NCBI GenBank assembly: GCA_963729215.1
Contig: CAVSND010000030.1
Span: forward strand, 1-64,000
DNA: 64,000 nucleotides
DNA from: CAVQJU01 sp963729215
GTDB taxonomy: Bacteria; Acidobacteriota; Vicinamibacteria; Vicinamibacterales; CAVVIG01
Direction of reading: 5' to 3'
Shown: positions 18,059-26,178 of the stretch, in pieces
Layout of the letters: every line of letters begins with the position of its first letter
Position numbering within the stretch: the stretch's first letter is position 1
Translations under genes and position numbers: made by a program
Notes under the pieces: generated by a model
Database searches by the model: none
Told to the model about the DNA's origin: nothing
Seen by the model: the letters and a program-made list of their open reading frames with translations, nothing else

Positions 18059-19540
18059 GTGCGTGAGGATCGCGTCGTCCCACTGGTCGAGGAGCTCGTT
18101 CCCCCGCCGGACCCCGTGGAGTGCTGCGAGCGCCTCAGTGCCCTGCCTTACCGCGTGTTCCTCGACAGCGCGGCACGAGGCCCGCGTCTCGGGCGCTACT
18201 CGTTTCTCACCGCCGATCCCGTCGCGATCGTCCGCAGCAAAGGCGCGCACACTGAATGCGAGGGCGGCCATCCCGTCACCGGTGACGCCCTCGATACGCT
18301 GCGGGCGCTGCTTGCGCCGTTCGCCGCCGATCCGCTGGCAGGACTTCCGCCGTTTCAGGGAGGCGCGGCGGGCTACCTGGCGTACGACTGGGGACGCGTG
18401 CTCGAGCGCCTGCCGGCACCCCGATACGAAGACCTCGACGTGCCGGACGTCGTCCTTGGCGTCTACGACTGGGTGCTGGCCTGGGACCACGAGGCCTCCA
18501 AGGCCTGGCTGATCTCGACGGGCCTCCTCGAACGATCGCCGCTCGCTCGCGGCCGCCGGGCGGCAGAGCGCGCCGCCGCCGTTCTCGAACTGTTGAAGGC
18601 GGACGCACCGGCAGCATCAGCTTCGGAGCCTGCTACGCGATCACGACCGGTCCGGACGGGCGCGCGCCCGGCGCCGACATTTCCGGTCGGAGCCGATGCG
18701 TCGGATCCTCGGCTGGAGCTTCGCTCGACGTTTACATACGAGGGGTATCTCGACGCCGTCGCCCGCGTCCGCGAGTACATCTTCGCCGGCGACATCTTTC
18801 AGGCCAACCTCTCGCAGCGATTCGATGCGCCGCTCCTCGAGCCGCCGTGGTCCCTCTACCGCCGTCTGCGCACGCGGAACGCCGCCCCGTTCGCCGCATA
18901 TCTCGATTTCCCCGAGGCGCTCGTGCTCAGCGCCTCGCCCGAACGCTTCCTGTCGGTCACCGTCAGCGGGCAGGTCGAAACGCGGCCCATCAAGGGCACG
19001 CGGCCGCGCGGCCTCGGCCCGGAGCACGACGCCGCACTCGGCATGGCGCTGACCGCCAGCGCCAAGGACCGGGCCGAGAATCTCATGATCGTGGATCTGC
19101 TCCGCAACGACCTGTCACGCGTCTGTTCGTCGGGCAGCGTGCGCGTGCCGGAGCTCTTTGCCCTCGAGCACTACGCCACCGTTCACCATCTCGTCTCCAC
19201 GGTGGTCGGCGACCTCGCGCCTGGCGAGGACGCGCTCAGCCTGCTGCGGGCGGCCTTTCCAGGCGGGTCGATCACGGGCGCCCCGAAAGTGCGGGCCATG
19301 GAAATCATCGCGGAGCTGGAGCCGTCCGAACGCGGCGTCTATTGCGGCGCCATCGGCTACTGGAGCCTCACCGGGGCGCTCGACTGCAGCATTGCGATCC
19401 GTACTGCCGTCGCCGCCGCCGGTCGGGTATATTTCAATGCAGGAGGCGGGATCGTGGCCGATTCGGAGCCCGAACAGGAGTACCGCGAGACGCTCGACAA
19501 GGCCCGCGGCATGATCGACGCCCTGCGAATGCCCGGATGA
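18059..19540 (+). CDS. pabB: aminodeoxychorismate synthase component I
   Basis: 493 residues from a GTG at 18059. The chorismate-binding domain covers about residues 215-490. The PIKGT motif at about residue 310 has the lysine that marks aminodeoxychorismate synthase; anthranilate synthases have alanine there. Further signatures are RNDLSRVC, GSITGAPKVRAM and AGGGIVADSEPEQEY. It converts chorismate plus ammonia from PabA into 4-amino-4-deoxychorismate for p-aminobenzoate. pABA is needed for both folate and H4MPT, and the position directly before mptG implies supply of the H4MPT branch. No pabC was seen in the window. The stop overlaps pabA (ATGA). Confidence 0.9.
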   Translation: MREDRVVPLVEELVPPPDPVECCERLSALPYRVFLDSAARGPRLGRYSFLTADPVAIVRSKGAHTECEGGHPVTGDALDTLRALLAPFAADPLAGLPPFQGGAAGYLAYDWGRVLERLPAPRYEDLDVPDVVLGVYDWVLAWDHEASKAWLISTGLLERSPLARGRRAAERAAAVLELLKADAPAASASEPATRSRPVRTGARPAPTFPVGADASDPRLELRSTFTYEGYLDAVARVREYIFAGDIFQANLSQRFDAPLLEPPWSLYRRLRTRNAAPFAAYLDFPEALVLSASPERFLSVTVSGQVETRPIKGTRPRGLGPEHDAALGMALTASAKDRAENLMIVDLLRNDLSRVCSSGSVRVPELFALEHYATVHHLVSTVVGDLAPGEDALSLLRAAFPGGSITGAPKVRAMEIIAELEPSERGVYCGAIGYWSLTGALDCSIAIRTAVAAAGRVYFNAGGGIVADSEPEQEYRETLDKARGMIDALRMPG

Positions 19541-20256
19541 TCCTCGTCATCGACAACTACGATTCCTTCGTCTACAACCTCGCCCGGTACGTCCGCGAAC
19601 TGGGCGGCGAGGCGGTCGTCCGCCGCAACGACGGGATCACAGCGGACGAGGTCGAGGCGCTGGCGCCGACGCACATCATCCTGTCGCCCGGTCCGTGCTC
19701 GCCCGCCGAGGCCGGCATCTCGGTCGGCCTGGTCTCGCGGTTCGGCCCGTCGATTCCGATTCTCGGTGTCTGCCTCGGGCACCAGTGCATCGGCGCGGCA
19801 TACGGGGCCGGCATCATGCGCGCGGGGCGGCCCGTTCACGGCAGGACCTCACCGATCGTGCACGACGGCACCGGCATCTTCTCGGGCTTGCCATCGCCTT
19901 TTCGCGCCGCGCGCTACCACTCCCTCGTCATCGCGCGCGAGTCCCTGCCAGCCTCGCTGCGCATCATCGCCTCGTCCGGCGACGATGGCGAGATCATGGC
20001 CGTCGCACACGACACGCACCCTGTCGTCGGCGTGCAGTTCCACCCGGAGTCGGCGGCCAGCCAGTACGGCTACGCGATGCTCGACTGGTTCCTGCAAAGC
20101 GACCGGGGGCTTCGCGCCGGCCTGCCCACGGGCGCCGACGGCGTCGACGGAACGGAGAGCGCCCTTCGCGCGGCCGAAGCGTCAGCGGCGCCCGTGCTGC
20201 CGTGGGGACCACCGGACGATTCGTTCGTCCCGCCGCCGGTCGAATTGGTGCGCTGA
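19537..20256 (+). CDS. pabA: aminodeoxychorismate synthase component II (glutamine amidotransferase)
   Basis: 239 residues. Class I glutamine amidotransferase: LVIDNYDSFVYNL, LSPGPCSP, nucleophile Cys in GVCLGHQ at about residue 80, and His-Glu in VQFHPES near residue 170. A C-terminal extension of about 50 residues rich in Ala, Gly and Pro (DSFVPPPVELVR) is not part of the fold. Releases ammonia for PabB. The start overlaps pabB by 4 bases, so expression is coupled. Confidence 0.92.
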   Translation: MILVIDNYDSFVYNLARYVRELGGEAVVRRNDGITADEVEALAPTHIILSPGPCSPAEAGISVGLVSRFGPSIPILGVCLGHQCIGAAYGAGIMRAGRPVHGRTSPIVHDGTGIFSGLPSPFRAARYHSLVIARESLPASLRIIASSGDDGEIMAVAHDTHPVVGVQFHPESAASQYGYAMLDWFLQSDRGLRAGLPTGADGVDGTESALRAAEASAAPVLPWGPPDDSFVPPPVELVR

Positions 20257-20257
20257 C

Positions 20258-20815
20258 GTGATTCTGGAGACCATCGTCACCACCATGGCCGAAGACGGCG
20301 CCGTCAACTGCGCGCCGATGGGCGTCGAGTGGGGCGAGGACGCCATCGTTCTCAAGCCATTTCTCGAGACGGCCACGTACCGCAACGTGCTGGCCACTCG
20401 CGCGGCCGTCGTCAACCTGGTGGACGATGTCCGCGTGTTCGCGCGGGCGGTCATCGAGAATCCCCCCTATCCGACCCTGCCTGCCGCGGTCGTGCGGGGA
20501 GCGGTGCTCGCGGACTGCTGTTCGTGGCGGGAAGTCGAAATACGATCGATCGACAGCACGCCGCCGCGTTCGAGACTGGAAGGGTCCGTCGTGCATCACG
20601 GCGTTCGCCGTGAGTTCATCGGCTTCAATCGGGCGCGGAACGCCGTCCTCGAAGCGGCGATCTATGCGACCCGTCTCCATCTGCTTCCGCGTGACTTCGT
20701 CGAGAGCGAATTGCAGCGCCTGCAGGTGATCGTGGACAAGACGGCGGGCGCGCAGGAATTCGAAGCCATGGCGCTGCTGACCGAGCACGTGCGGACCAGG
20801 CCTGACGGAGCATGA
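20258..20815 (+). CDS. DUF447 family protein of H4MPT clusters
   Basis: 185 residues from GTG 20258, one base after the pabA stop. The N-terminus MILETIVTTMAEDGAVNCAPMGV and the internal NVLATRAAVVNLVDDV are typical of DUF447, a family that in methylotrophs travels with H4MPT biosynthesis genes and looks like an FMN-binding split barrel. No activity is established for it that I can name. The stop overlaps mptG by four bases. Its position between pABA supply and MptG suggests a role in the pABA-ribose or later coupling steps; that is inference. Confidence 0.78.
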   Translation: MILETIVTTMAEDGAVNCAPMGVEWGEDAIVLKPFLETATYRNVLATRAAVVNLVDDVRVFARAVIENPPYPTLPAAVVRGAVLADCCSWREVEIRSIDSTPPRSRLEGSVVHHGVRREFIGFNRARNAVLEAAIYATRLHLLPRDFVESELQRLQVIVDKTAGAQEFEAMALLTEHVRTRPDGA

Positions 20816-21816
20816 AGCCGGATTCAGCCGATACCACCGTCTTCGTCGAGACTGCGGCGCGTCTCCATTTCGGGCTGCTCGATCTCGGCGGCGCGCTCGG
20901 CCGCAGGTTTGGAGGAATCGGCACGGCGGCGCCCGGCCCGACGCTGCTCGTCTCCGCGCGCGGCGCCGAGACAATTGAGATCGTGGGGGACGACACCGGG
21001 CGCGCTGAAGAGTTCGCGCGCCGGTTCCTGGCGAGCAGCGCCGCCGATGGACGGAACACTGTTCACGGCGCGCGCATCTCCGTTCATCGGAGCCTTGAGG
21101 CGCACGCAGGCCTGGGCTCCGGCACGCAGCTCGCCCTTGCCGTGGGGCAAGCGCTTGCCGAGTTGCGGGGCCTGACCATCAGCGCGTCCGAGCTTGCGCG
21201 GGCTGTCGGCCGTGCGCGCAGGTCGGCGATCGGCACGTGGACGTTTGCCGGCGGCGGGCTGGTGGTCGAAGGCGGCCATCGCTCGAGCGGCGACTGCGTG
21301 GCGCCCCTTCTTGCGCGGTTGCCGTTTCCACCGGCCTGGCGCTGCGTGGTCGCCGTGCCCGATTCCGCGGCGGGAATGAACGGCGGCGCCGAAGAGGCCG
21401 CGTTCGCGACGCTTCCACCGCCGCCCGCGTCCGACGCCGAACGCGTCGCCCATCTCGTCCTGATGGCGCTCCTTCCAGCATTGGCCGAGGCCGACCTTGG
21501 AACGTTCGGCTCCGCGCTGACGGCCATTCAGGCGATCAACGGACGGTGGTTCGCCTCCGTCCAGGGCGGCACGTTTGCGCCAGGGCCCAGCGAGGAACTC
21601 GTGCGCCGCATGACCGAGTGGGGCGCCGCCGGCGTCGGCCAGAGCTCCTGGGGCCCGACGGTGTACGGCATCGTCGACGGCAGGGACGCGTCGGTGCGGC
21701 TCGCCGACCGTGTTCGTGGGATGCTCACGACGGCCGGCGTAACCGGGCACGTCTACGAAGGACCGTTTCGCACGGACGGCGCTCGCGTGTGGCGCGAACC
21801 CGCCGCCGGCGATTGA
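20812..21816 (+). CDS. mptG: beta-ribofuranosylaminobenzene 5'-phosphate synthase
   Basis: 334 residues, GHMP-kinase-like fold. Makes RFA-P from p-aminobenzoate and PRPP with loss of CO2 and PPi, the first committed step of the H4MPT side chain. Signatures: VETAARLHFGLLDLGG at residues about 11-26, the glycine-rich GLGSGTQLALAVGQAL at about 98-113, SAIGTWTFAGGGLVVEGG and GQSSWGPTVYGIV. The length fits bacterial MptG. Its presence is the strongest single marker for H4MPT capacity in this organism. Confidence 0.9.
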   Translation: MKPDSADTTVFVETAARLHFGLLDLGGALGRRFGGIGTAAPGPTLLVSARGAETIEIVGDDTGRAEEFARRFLASSAADGRNTVHGARISVHRSLEAHAGLGSGTQLALAVGQALAELRGLTISASELARAVGRARRSAIGTWTFAGGGLVVEGGHRSSGDCVAPLLARLPFPPAWRCVVAVPDSAAGMNGGAEEAAFATLPPPPASDAERVAHLVLMALLPALAEADLGTFGSALTAIQAINGRWFASVQGGTFAPGPSEELVRRMTEWGAAGVGQSSWGPTVYGIVDGRDASVRLADRVRGMLTTAGVTGHVYEGPFRTDGARVWREPAAGD

Positions 21817-21825
21817 GGAGTTGAG

Positions 21826-22416
21826 ATGCCAGAGCTGGGGGAAATGATGTCCGAAGCCGTCGAGCGGGCCGGTGAATCCCGCCTGAACTCCACCATCGCC
21901 CTGCTCGTCGCGCTGGCTGCGACGTTCGTGGCGCTCGCCGGCGTGAAGGATCGCAATTTGACGCTCGGCATGATGAAAGCGCAGACGAAGGCCGTCGACA
22001 CGTGGAACTACTATCAGGCGAAGAGCATGAAGCAGAATCTTGCCGAGGCGACGCTGGACGAGTTGCACGCGGTCTCGCCGGCCGCGAGTGCCGCCGGCGA
22101 CACACAGGCGGATAAGCGCTTCGAAGACTACCGCGGGAAGATTGCCCGTTACGAGCGCGAGAAGGAAGACGTCAAGAAAGAAGCTGAGGGTTACGAACAT
22201 CAGTACGAGGCGCTCAACGTCCGTCACGATCAGTTCGACCTTTCGGACGGGGCGATGTCCGTGGCCATCGCGTTGCTGGGCGTCACGGCGCTGACCCGGA
22301 AGCGCTGGCTTCTGGGGGTCGCCGCCGTGTTTCTGGCCGTCGGCGTCCTGTTCGGTGTGGCCGGATTCCTCAATTGGAACCTTCACGCGGATGCATTGAC
22401 ATCCTGGCTGGCATAG
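21826..22416 (+). CDS. DUF4337-like membrane protein
   Basis: 196 residues, start ATG 21826 with GGAG upstream. One transmembrane helix near residues 23-40 (STIALLVALAATFVALAGV), a charged coiled-coil-like stretch (about 95-145; EREKEDVKKEAEGYEHQYEA), then two helices at about 150-190. This matches the DUF4337 layout. Possibly an inner-membrane protein with a periplasmic coiled-coil; no function known. It is 10 bases downstream of mptG and may be the last gene of the operon, though a link to cofactor synthesis is not indicated. Confidence 0.6.
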   Translation: MPELGEMMSEAVERAGESRLNSTIALLVALAATFVALAGVKDRNLTLGMMKAQTKAVDTWNYYQAKSMKQNLAEATLDELHAVSPAASAAGDTQADKRFEDYRGKIARYEREKEDVKKEAEGYEHQYEALNVRHDQFDLSDGAMSVAIALLGVTALTRKRWLLGVAAVFLAVGVLFGVAGFLNWNLHADALTSWLA

Positions 22417-22484
22417 AACAGCCGAGTCTGCTACATTCTTCCGACATTCCCCTCGGTGTTTCGCAATTCTCGTCGGAGGACTGA

Positions 22485-23485
22485 ATGAAGAAAGGCCTGT
22501 TCCTCACAGTCTGCCTGGGGCTCGCCCTCGCGACGGCCACGGCCCCGCAGGCTCAGAGCGCCAATGCGACAGCCCGTAAAAAGCGCGTGGCCGTGTTCGA
22601 CTTCGACTACGCGACCGTTCACGCCTACTCACGCGCCATCTTTGGCAGTGACATCGACGTCGGCAGGGGCGTCAGCGATCTGCTCGTGACGATGCTCGTC
22701 AAGGACGGCACGTACTCGGTCATCGAGCGGAAGAACCTCGACAAGATTCTGGGAGAGCAGAACTTCTCCAACAGCGACCGCGCGAACCCCGCGTCGGCGG
22801 CCAAAATCGGCAAGCTGCTCGGCGTGGACGCCATCATCGTCGGCAGCATCACGCAGTTTGGAAACGACACCAAGAATACCGGCGTGGGCGGCGTCGGCGC
22901 CGGCCTCGGCAAAGTCGGGCTCGGCGGGTTCAGCCGCAAAGAGAGCAAGGCGATCGTCGCGATCGACGCCAGGATCGTGGACATCGACACCGCCGAAATC
23001 CTCGCCGTGGCCGAAGGCAAGGGCGAATCGAAGCGCACGAGCACGTCGATGACGGGCGGCGGCGGCGGATGGGGCGGTTTCGGCGCGGGCGGCGTGAACT
23101 TCGGCTGCGAGCGACTTCCAGAACACCATCATCGGCGAGGCCACGAAAGCCGCCACCGAGCAGCTGAGCACGAACGTCATCGCGGGCAACACGAAGCTGA
23201 CCACCCGCACGGTCGTCGTGGAGGGCCTGGTGGCGGCGGCCGATGGCGGCCAGATCGTCATCAACGTCGGCGGCAAGGCCGGATTGAAGATCGGCGATCA
23301 GATGAACGTCGAGCGCGTGTCGCGCGAGATCAAGGATCCGGCGACCGGCAAGGTCATTCGCCGCATGACTGCCCCGGTGGGCGTGATCCGGATCACCGAC
23401 GTCGACGACGGGTCGGCCGTCGGGGCCGTCGTGTCGGGGACGGGATTCAAGGTGGGCGACGCCGTCAAGACGCATCACGCAGTAA
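22485..23485 (+). CDS. secreted CsgG/HfaB-like protein, frameshifted
   Basis: About 333 residues after two net +1 corrections (about 23106 and 23476, the second restoring a TAA at 23483). The signal peptide ends near PQAQSA. The CsgG fold spans about residues 33-230: RVAVFDFDY, SDLLVTMLVKDGTYSVIERKNLDKIL and GVDAIIVGSITQFG. A C-terminal part (VEGLVAAADGGQIVINVGGKAG) carries a KOW/FlgT-like domain. A glycine-rich stretch (GGGGGWGGFGAGG) precedes the first shift. Lacks any curli gene neighbour, so a curli secretion pore is not implied; the family also contains periplasmic lipoproteins of unknown role. Confidence 0.7.
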
Positions 23486-23524
23486 ACACCCGCAGGCACG
23501 ATGGGCAATCCTGGAGGCGGCGTC

Positions 23525-24456
23525 ATGCGTTCCGTCGGATTGCTGGTGGCGCTCGCGTTGACGTCCCTGCCTGTCGCGTGGGGAACAACGCGGGCCGCCA
23601 CGGCCCAGGCCGGGCAGCAACAACACGCTGCTGGCCGGCACGATCGATATCCACGTTCACACGGATCCCGACAACACGCCGCGCTCCGTCGACGCGATTG
23701 ACGCCGCGAAACTCGCCCGCATGCAGCGGCATGCGCGGCATCGTCCTCAAGAACCACTACGACCCGACCGGCGGCCTGGCCACCATCGTCCGGAAGGAAG
23801 TGCCGGGCATCGAGGTGTTCGGGGGCATCGACCTGAACCTGACCGTCGGGGGCATGAACCCCGCGGCCGTGGAGCACATGACGCAGGTCTCCGGCGGCTG
23901 GGGGCGCATCGTGTGGATGTCCACGTTCGACGCCGAGAATCAGGTGCGTTACTCGAAAGAGAACCGCCCGTTCGTCCGCACCTCGCGCAATGGCGAGCTG
24001 CTTCCGGAGGTCAAGCAGGTCATCGGCGTGATTGCGGCGCACAATCTCGTGCTCGCGACGGGACATGTGTCACCCGAGGAAGTACTCCTGCTGCTGCGTG
24101 AGGGACGCCGCCAGGGCGTTCAGCACATGGCCGTCACCCACGCGATGAACGCGCCGGTGCTGATGGACGTGCCGAAGATGCAGGAAGCGGCGAAGCTGGG
24201 AGCGCTCATCGAATTCGTCGCCGGATCGCTGACCACGCCGGACGCCGCGGCGCGTCTCGATCGATACGCGGCGGCCATCCGCGCCATTGGACCGGAGTTC
24301 TGCATCCTCTCGTCCGACCTTGGCCAGAAGGCCAATGCTCTGCCGCCCGACGGCTTCGCCGCGTTCCTCTCGGCAATGCTGGCCAGAGGGCTCAGCGGAC
24401 AGGAAGTCGATCGCATGTCGAAGCAGAACCCGGCGCGGCTTCTCGGGCTTCAGTAG
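23525..24456 (+). CDS. secreted DUF6282/amidohydrolase-like protein, two frameshifts
   Basis: About 310 residues from ATG 23525, which follows a good GGAGG at about 7 bases. The signal peptide ends near ATAQA. After +1 corrections near 23621 and 23726 the sequence runs TIDIHVHTDPDNTPRS, RGIVLKNHYDPTGG, ATGHVSPEE and AVTHAMNAP. The HxH and two later His suggest a metal-dependent amidohydrolase/PHP-type active site as in DUF6282 proteins. The catalytic region after 23740 is unbroken. Export with a metal hydrolase fold suggests extracytoplasmic degradation of a small molecule; the substrate is not evident. Confidence 0.65.
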
Positions 24457-24516
24457 GCTCGTTGCTCGTGGCTCGTGGCTCGTGGCTCGTGGTTCGTTTT
24501 CCGTTCTACGTTTTCC
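24457..24516. repeat. 7-nt array between convergent genes
   Basis: On the plus strand CTCGTTG, CTCGTGG four times, TTCGTTT, TCCGTTC, TACGTTT. Read on the minus strand the units are AAACGTA, GAACGGA, AAACGAA, CCACGAG four times, CAACGAG, all keeping ACG at the same phase. It begins directly after the amidohydrolase stop and contains the stop codon of the facing SGNH gene. Confidence 0.8.
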
Positions 24517-25495
24517 CTCTCGCCTCTCCAATAGCGTGCGCGAGTTCGTCGGCGGCAATTCGGTGTCCCTCAGCAGTCCAGTGGCCGTCATATCGAAAGT
24601 GAAGGCTGAGTGGACTCCCACTCCGTTCGAATCGCGCGCGAACGTCCACGACCTGCAATCCGGCCTGATGCAGCAGATCGACGAACAACTCGTGCGTTCG
24701 CGCGGCCAGGCGGCGATGCTCGACGGTGCCGGCCCACAACGCGCGCGACGGCACGATCAGCACGATCGCGTGGCGGCCCGCGACGAGATCGCGCAGGCGC
24801 GCCGCCGAGGACTTCACCTCGTCGTCGGCGGCATCGGACCCGGCAATCGCGGCCAGGCTCGGAACCAGGAACCCCGTTCGCGCCGCGGCGCGCTCGAGCC
24901 GCGGTGAAAGGTGTATGGCCGTCGCGATCATGCCGTACACCGCGGAGTGATCGGTCAGGAAGGTCTTGACCTCGGACACGAACCCGGCGGACGGCGGCCC
25001 GGGTTCGCCGGGACTGTAGTCGCGCAGGTCGTTCTCCATGCAGACGCTGACAATGAGCGTGCCGACGCGGGCGCCGTGCGACTCGGCGTAGCGCAGCAGA
25101 TGGCCATACCCGTCGAGGTCCGCTGACCCCTCGCCGATGTTGAAGACCGGGCGGCCCAGCGTGGCCTGAAGCACGTCCGAGAATCGCTGCGACTCCTCCA
25201 CGCCCCATCCGAACGCGAACGAGTCCCCGAGGACAAAAATGGAGTCTCCGGTGGAGGTGTCGATCGCTTTCGCGTCGCGAAAGCCAAGCGCGTTGAATCT
25301 GACGAGGACGTCGTAGTCGCCGGTGTTCCTGATCTGCCGCCGAACGGTATTCGGCGGGCCGATGGGCGTGCCGTCGGCCAGTAGCGTGAAGGCGACGCGA
25401 CCGGTCGGGTTGTAGGCGGGCGCGACGACGCGTGCGATGCCTTCGGCTGCCGCGATCGCCAGGATCGCCGCGAGAAACGCGACGGCGATCTTCAC
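24506..25495 (-). CDS. SGNH/GDSL-like membrane-anchored hydrolase
   Basis: 329 residues. N-terminal hydrophobic helix (AVAFLAAILAIAAAEGIARV), then the SGNH block I GDSFAFGWGV at about residue 90, and a C-terminal catalytic Asp-His pair in FRYDGHWTAEGHR typical of AlgX/AlgJ-like acetyltransferase/hydrolase proteins. It likely modifies a polysaccharide or lipid outside the membrane. The last codons and stop (GGGAAAACGTAG) are built from the heptamer array, so the array has grown into, or supplied, the gene end. Confidence 0.7.
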   Translation of the reverse strand: MKIAVAFLAAILAIAAAEGIARVVAPAYNPTGRVAFTLLADGTPIGPPNTVRRQIRNTGDYDVLVRFNALGFRDAKAIDTSTGDSIFVLGDSFAFGWGVEESQRFSDVLQATLGRPVFNIGEGSADLDGYGHLLRYAESHGARVGTLIVSVCMENDLRDYSPGEPGPPSAGFVSEVKTFLTDHSAVYGMIATAIHLSPRLERAAARTGFLVPSLAAIAGSDAADDEVKSSAARLRDLVAGRHAIVLIVPSRALWAGTVEHRRLAARTHELFVDLLHQAGLQVVDVRARFERSGSPLSLHFRYDGHWTAEGHRIAADELAHAIGEARGKT

Positions 25496-25510
25496 CGCGT
25501 GGTCATGAGG

Positions 25511-26143
25511 CTACTTCAGCTCGGTGATGATGGCGCGCGACTCGCCCTCGACGAGCGTCTCAGTGTGCACGCGGTCGCGGGCGTTGAAGGTCGTCTTGCC
25601 GACGGTCAGCGGGTTGACGACGGATTTGCCGTCCGGCGTCGTGGACTTCAGCGCGCCGTTCTTCAGGTAGACGACGAGCGCGTCCTTGTCGTGAAAGTGC
25701 ACCGGCGTCGGCTGCCCGGTTGTCCACGTGTAGTCCCAGATGATGACGCGCTCGTTTTCGAGGATTTTTCTGGAGCCCGGCCTCGGGAAGGCGTTCGGGT
25801 AGCCCGACTTGTTTTCCATCGTCGCCGGCGGAGAGTCCTTGAGGCTGACGACGATCGACCGTGCCGTCGCATTTTCCGAGGCCGCCGCCCGGCGCACCGA
25901 GCCCCTGGGCCAGTAGACAACCTGGCCTTCATTTGGTGCCACGGACACCCAGATCGCGTTCGTCGTCGTCCGCTCCATGACCTCGGGCACGCCCCGCGAC
26001 CAGCTGAGGTCCCATACCGTGACGCGCGCGTTGTCCATGATGGGATGCGAGCCGTCGAGCGTCAGGACATCGGGCGCGCTCGGCTGCGTGCGCTGCTGGC
26101 CGGGCGCCAGGAGAAACATCATCAGGCTGAGCAGAAAGGCCAT
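25511..26143 (-). CDS. secreted duplicated cupin-like protein
   Basis: 210 residues. A short hydrophobic leader (MAFLLSLMMFLLAPG) is followed by two cupin-like halves: VTVWDLSWSRGVPEVME near residue 45 and VIIWDYTWTTGQPTPVHFHDKDALVVYLKNG near 130. Only the second half keeps the HxH metal-type motif (HFHDKD). It is 15 bases downstream of the SGNH gene start, on the same strand. Possibly a binding protein or small enzyme; function unknown. Confidence 0.6.
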   Translation of the reverse strand: MAFLLSLMMFLLAPGQQRTQPSAPDVLTLDGSHPIMDNARVTVWDLSWSRGVPEVMERTTTNAIWVSVAPNEGQVVYWPRGSVRRAAASENATARSIVVSLKDSPPATMENKSGYPNAFPRPGSRKILENERVIIWDYTWTTGQPTPVHFHDKDALVVYLKNGALKSTTPDGKSVVNPLTVGKTTFNARDRVHTETLVEGESRAIITELK

Positions 26144-26178
26144 GCGGGTGATTGTAACGCCTGATCGCGGCCAGCCCG

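Noticed and set aside
16403..18490. Open frame of almost 700 codons antisense to the DHPS-like and pabB genes
   Set aside because: Both sense genes have strong family motifs and overlapping start-stop signals; the antisense translation is His/Arg-rich without recognisable domains.
22485..23485. Curli secretion operon
   Set aside because: Only a CsgG-like protein is present; no csgA, csgB, csgE or csgF genes are nearby.
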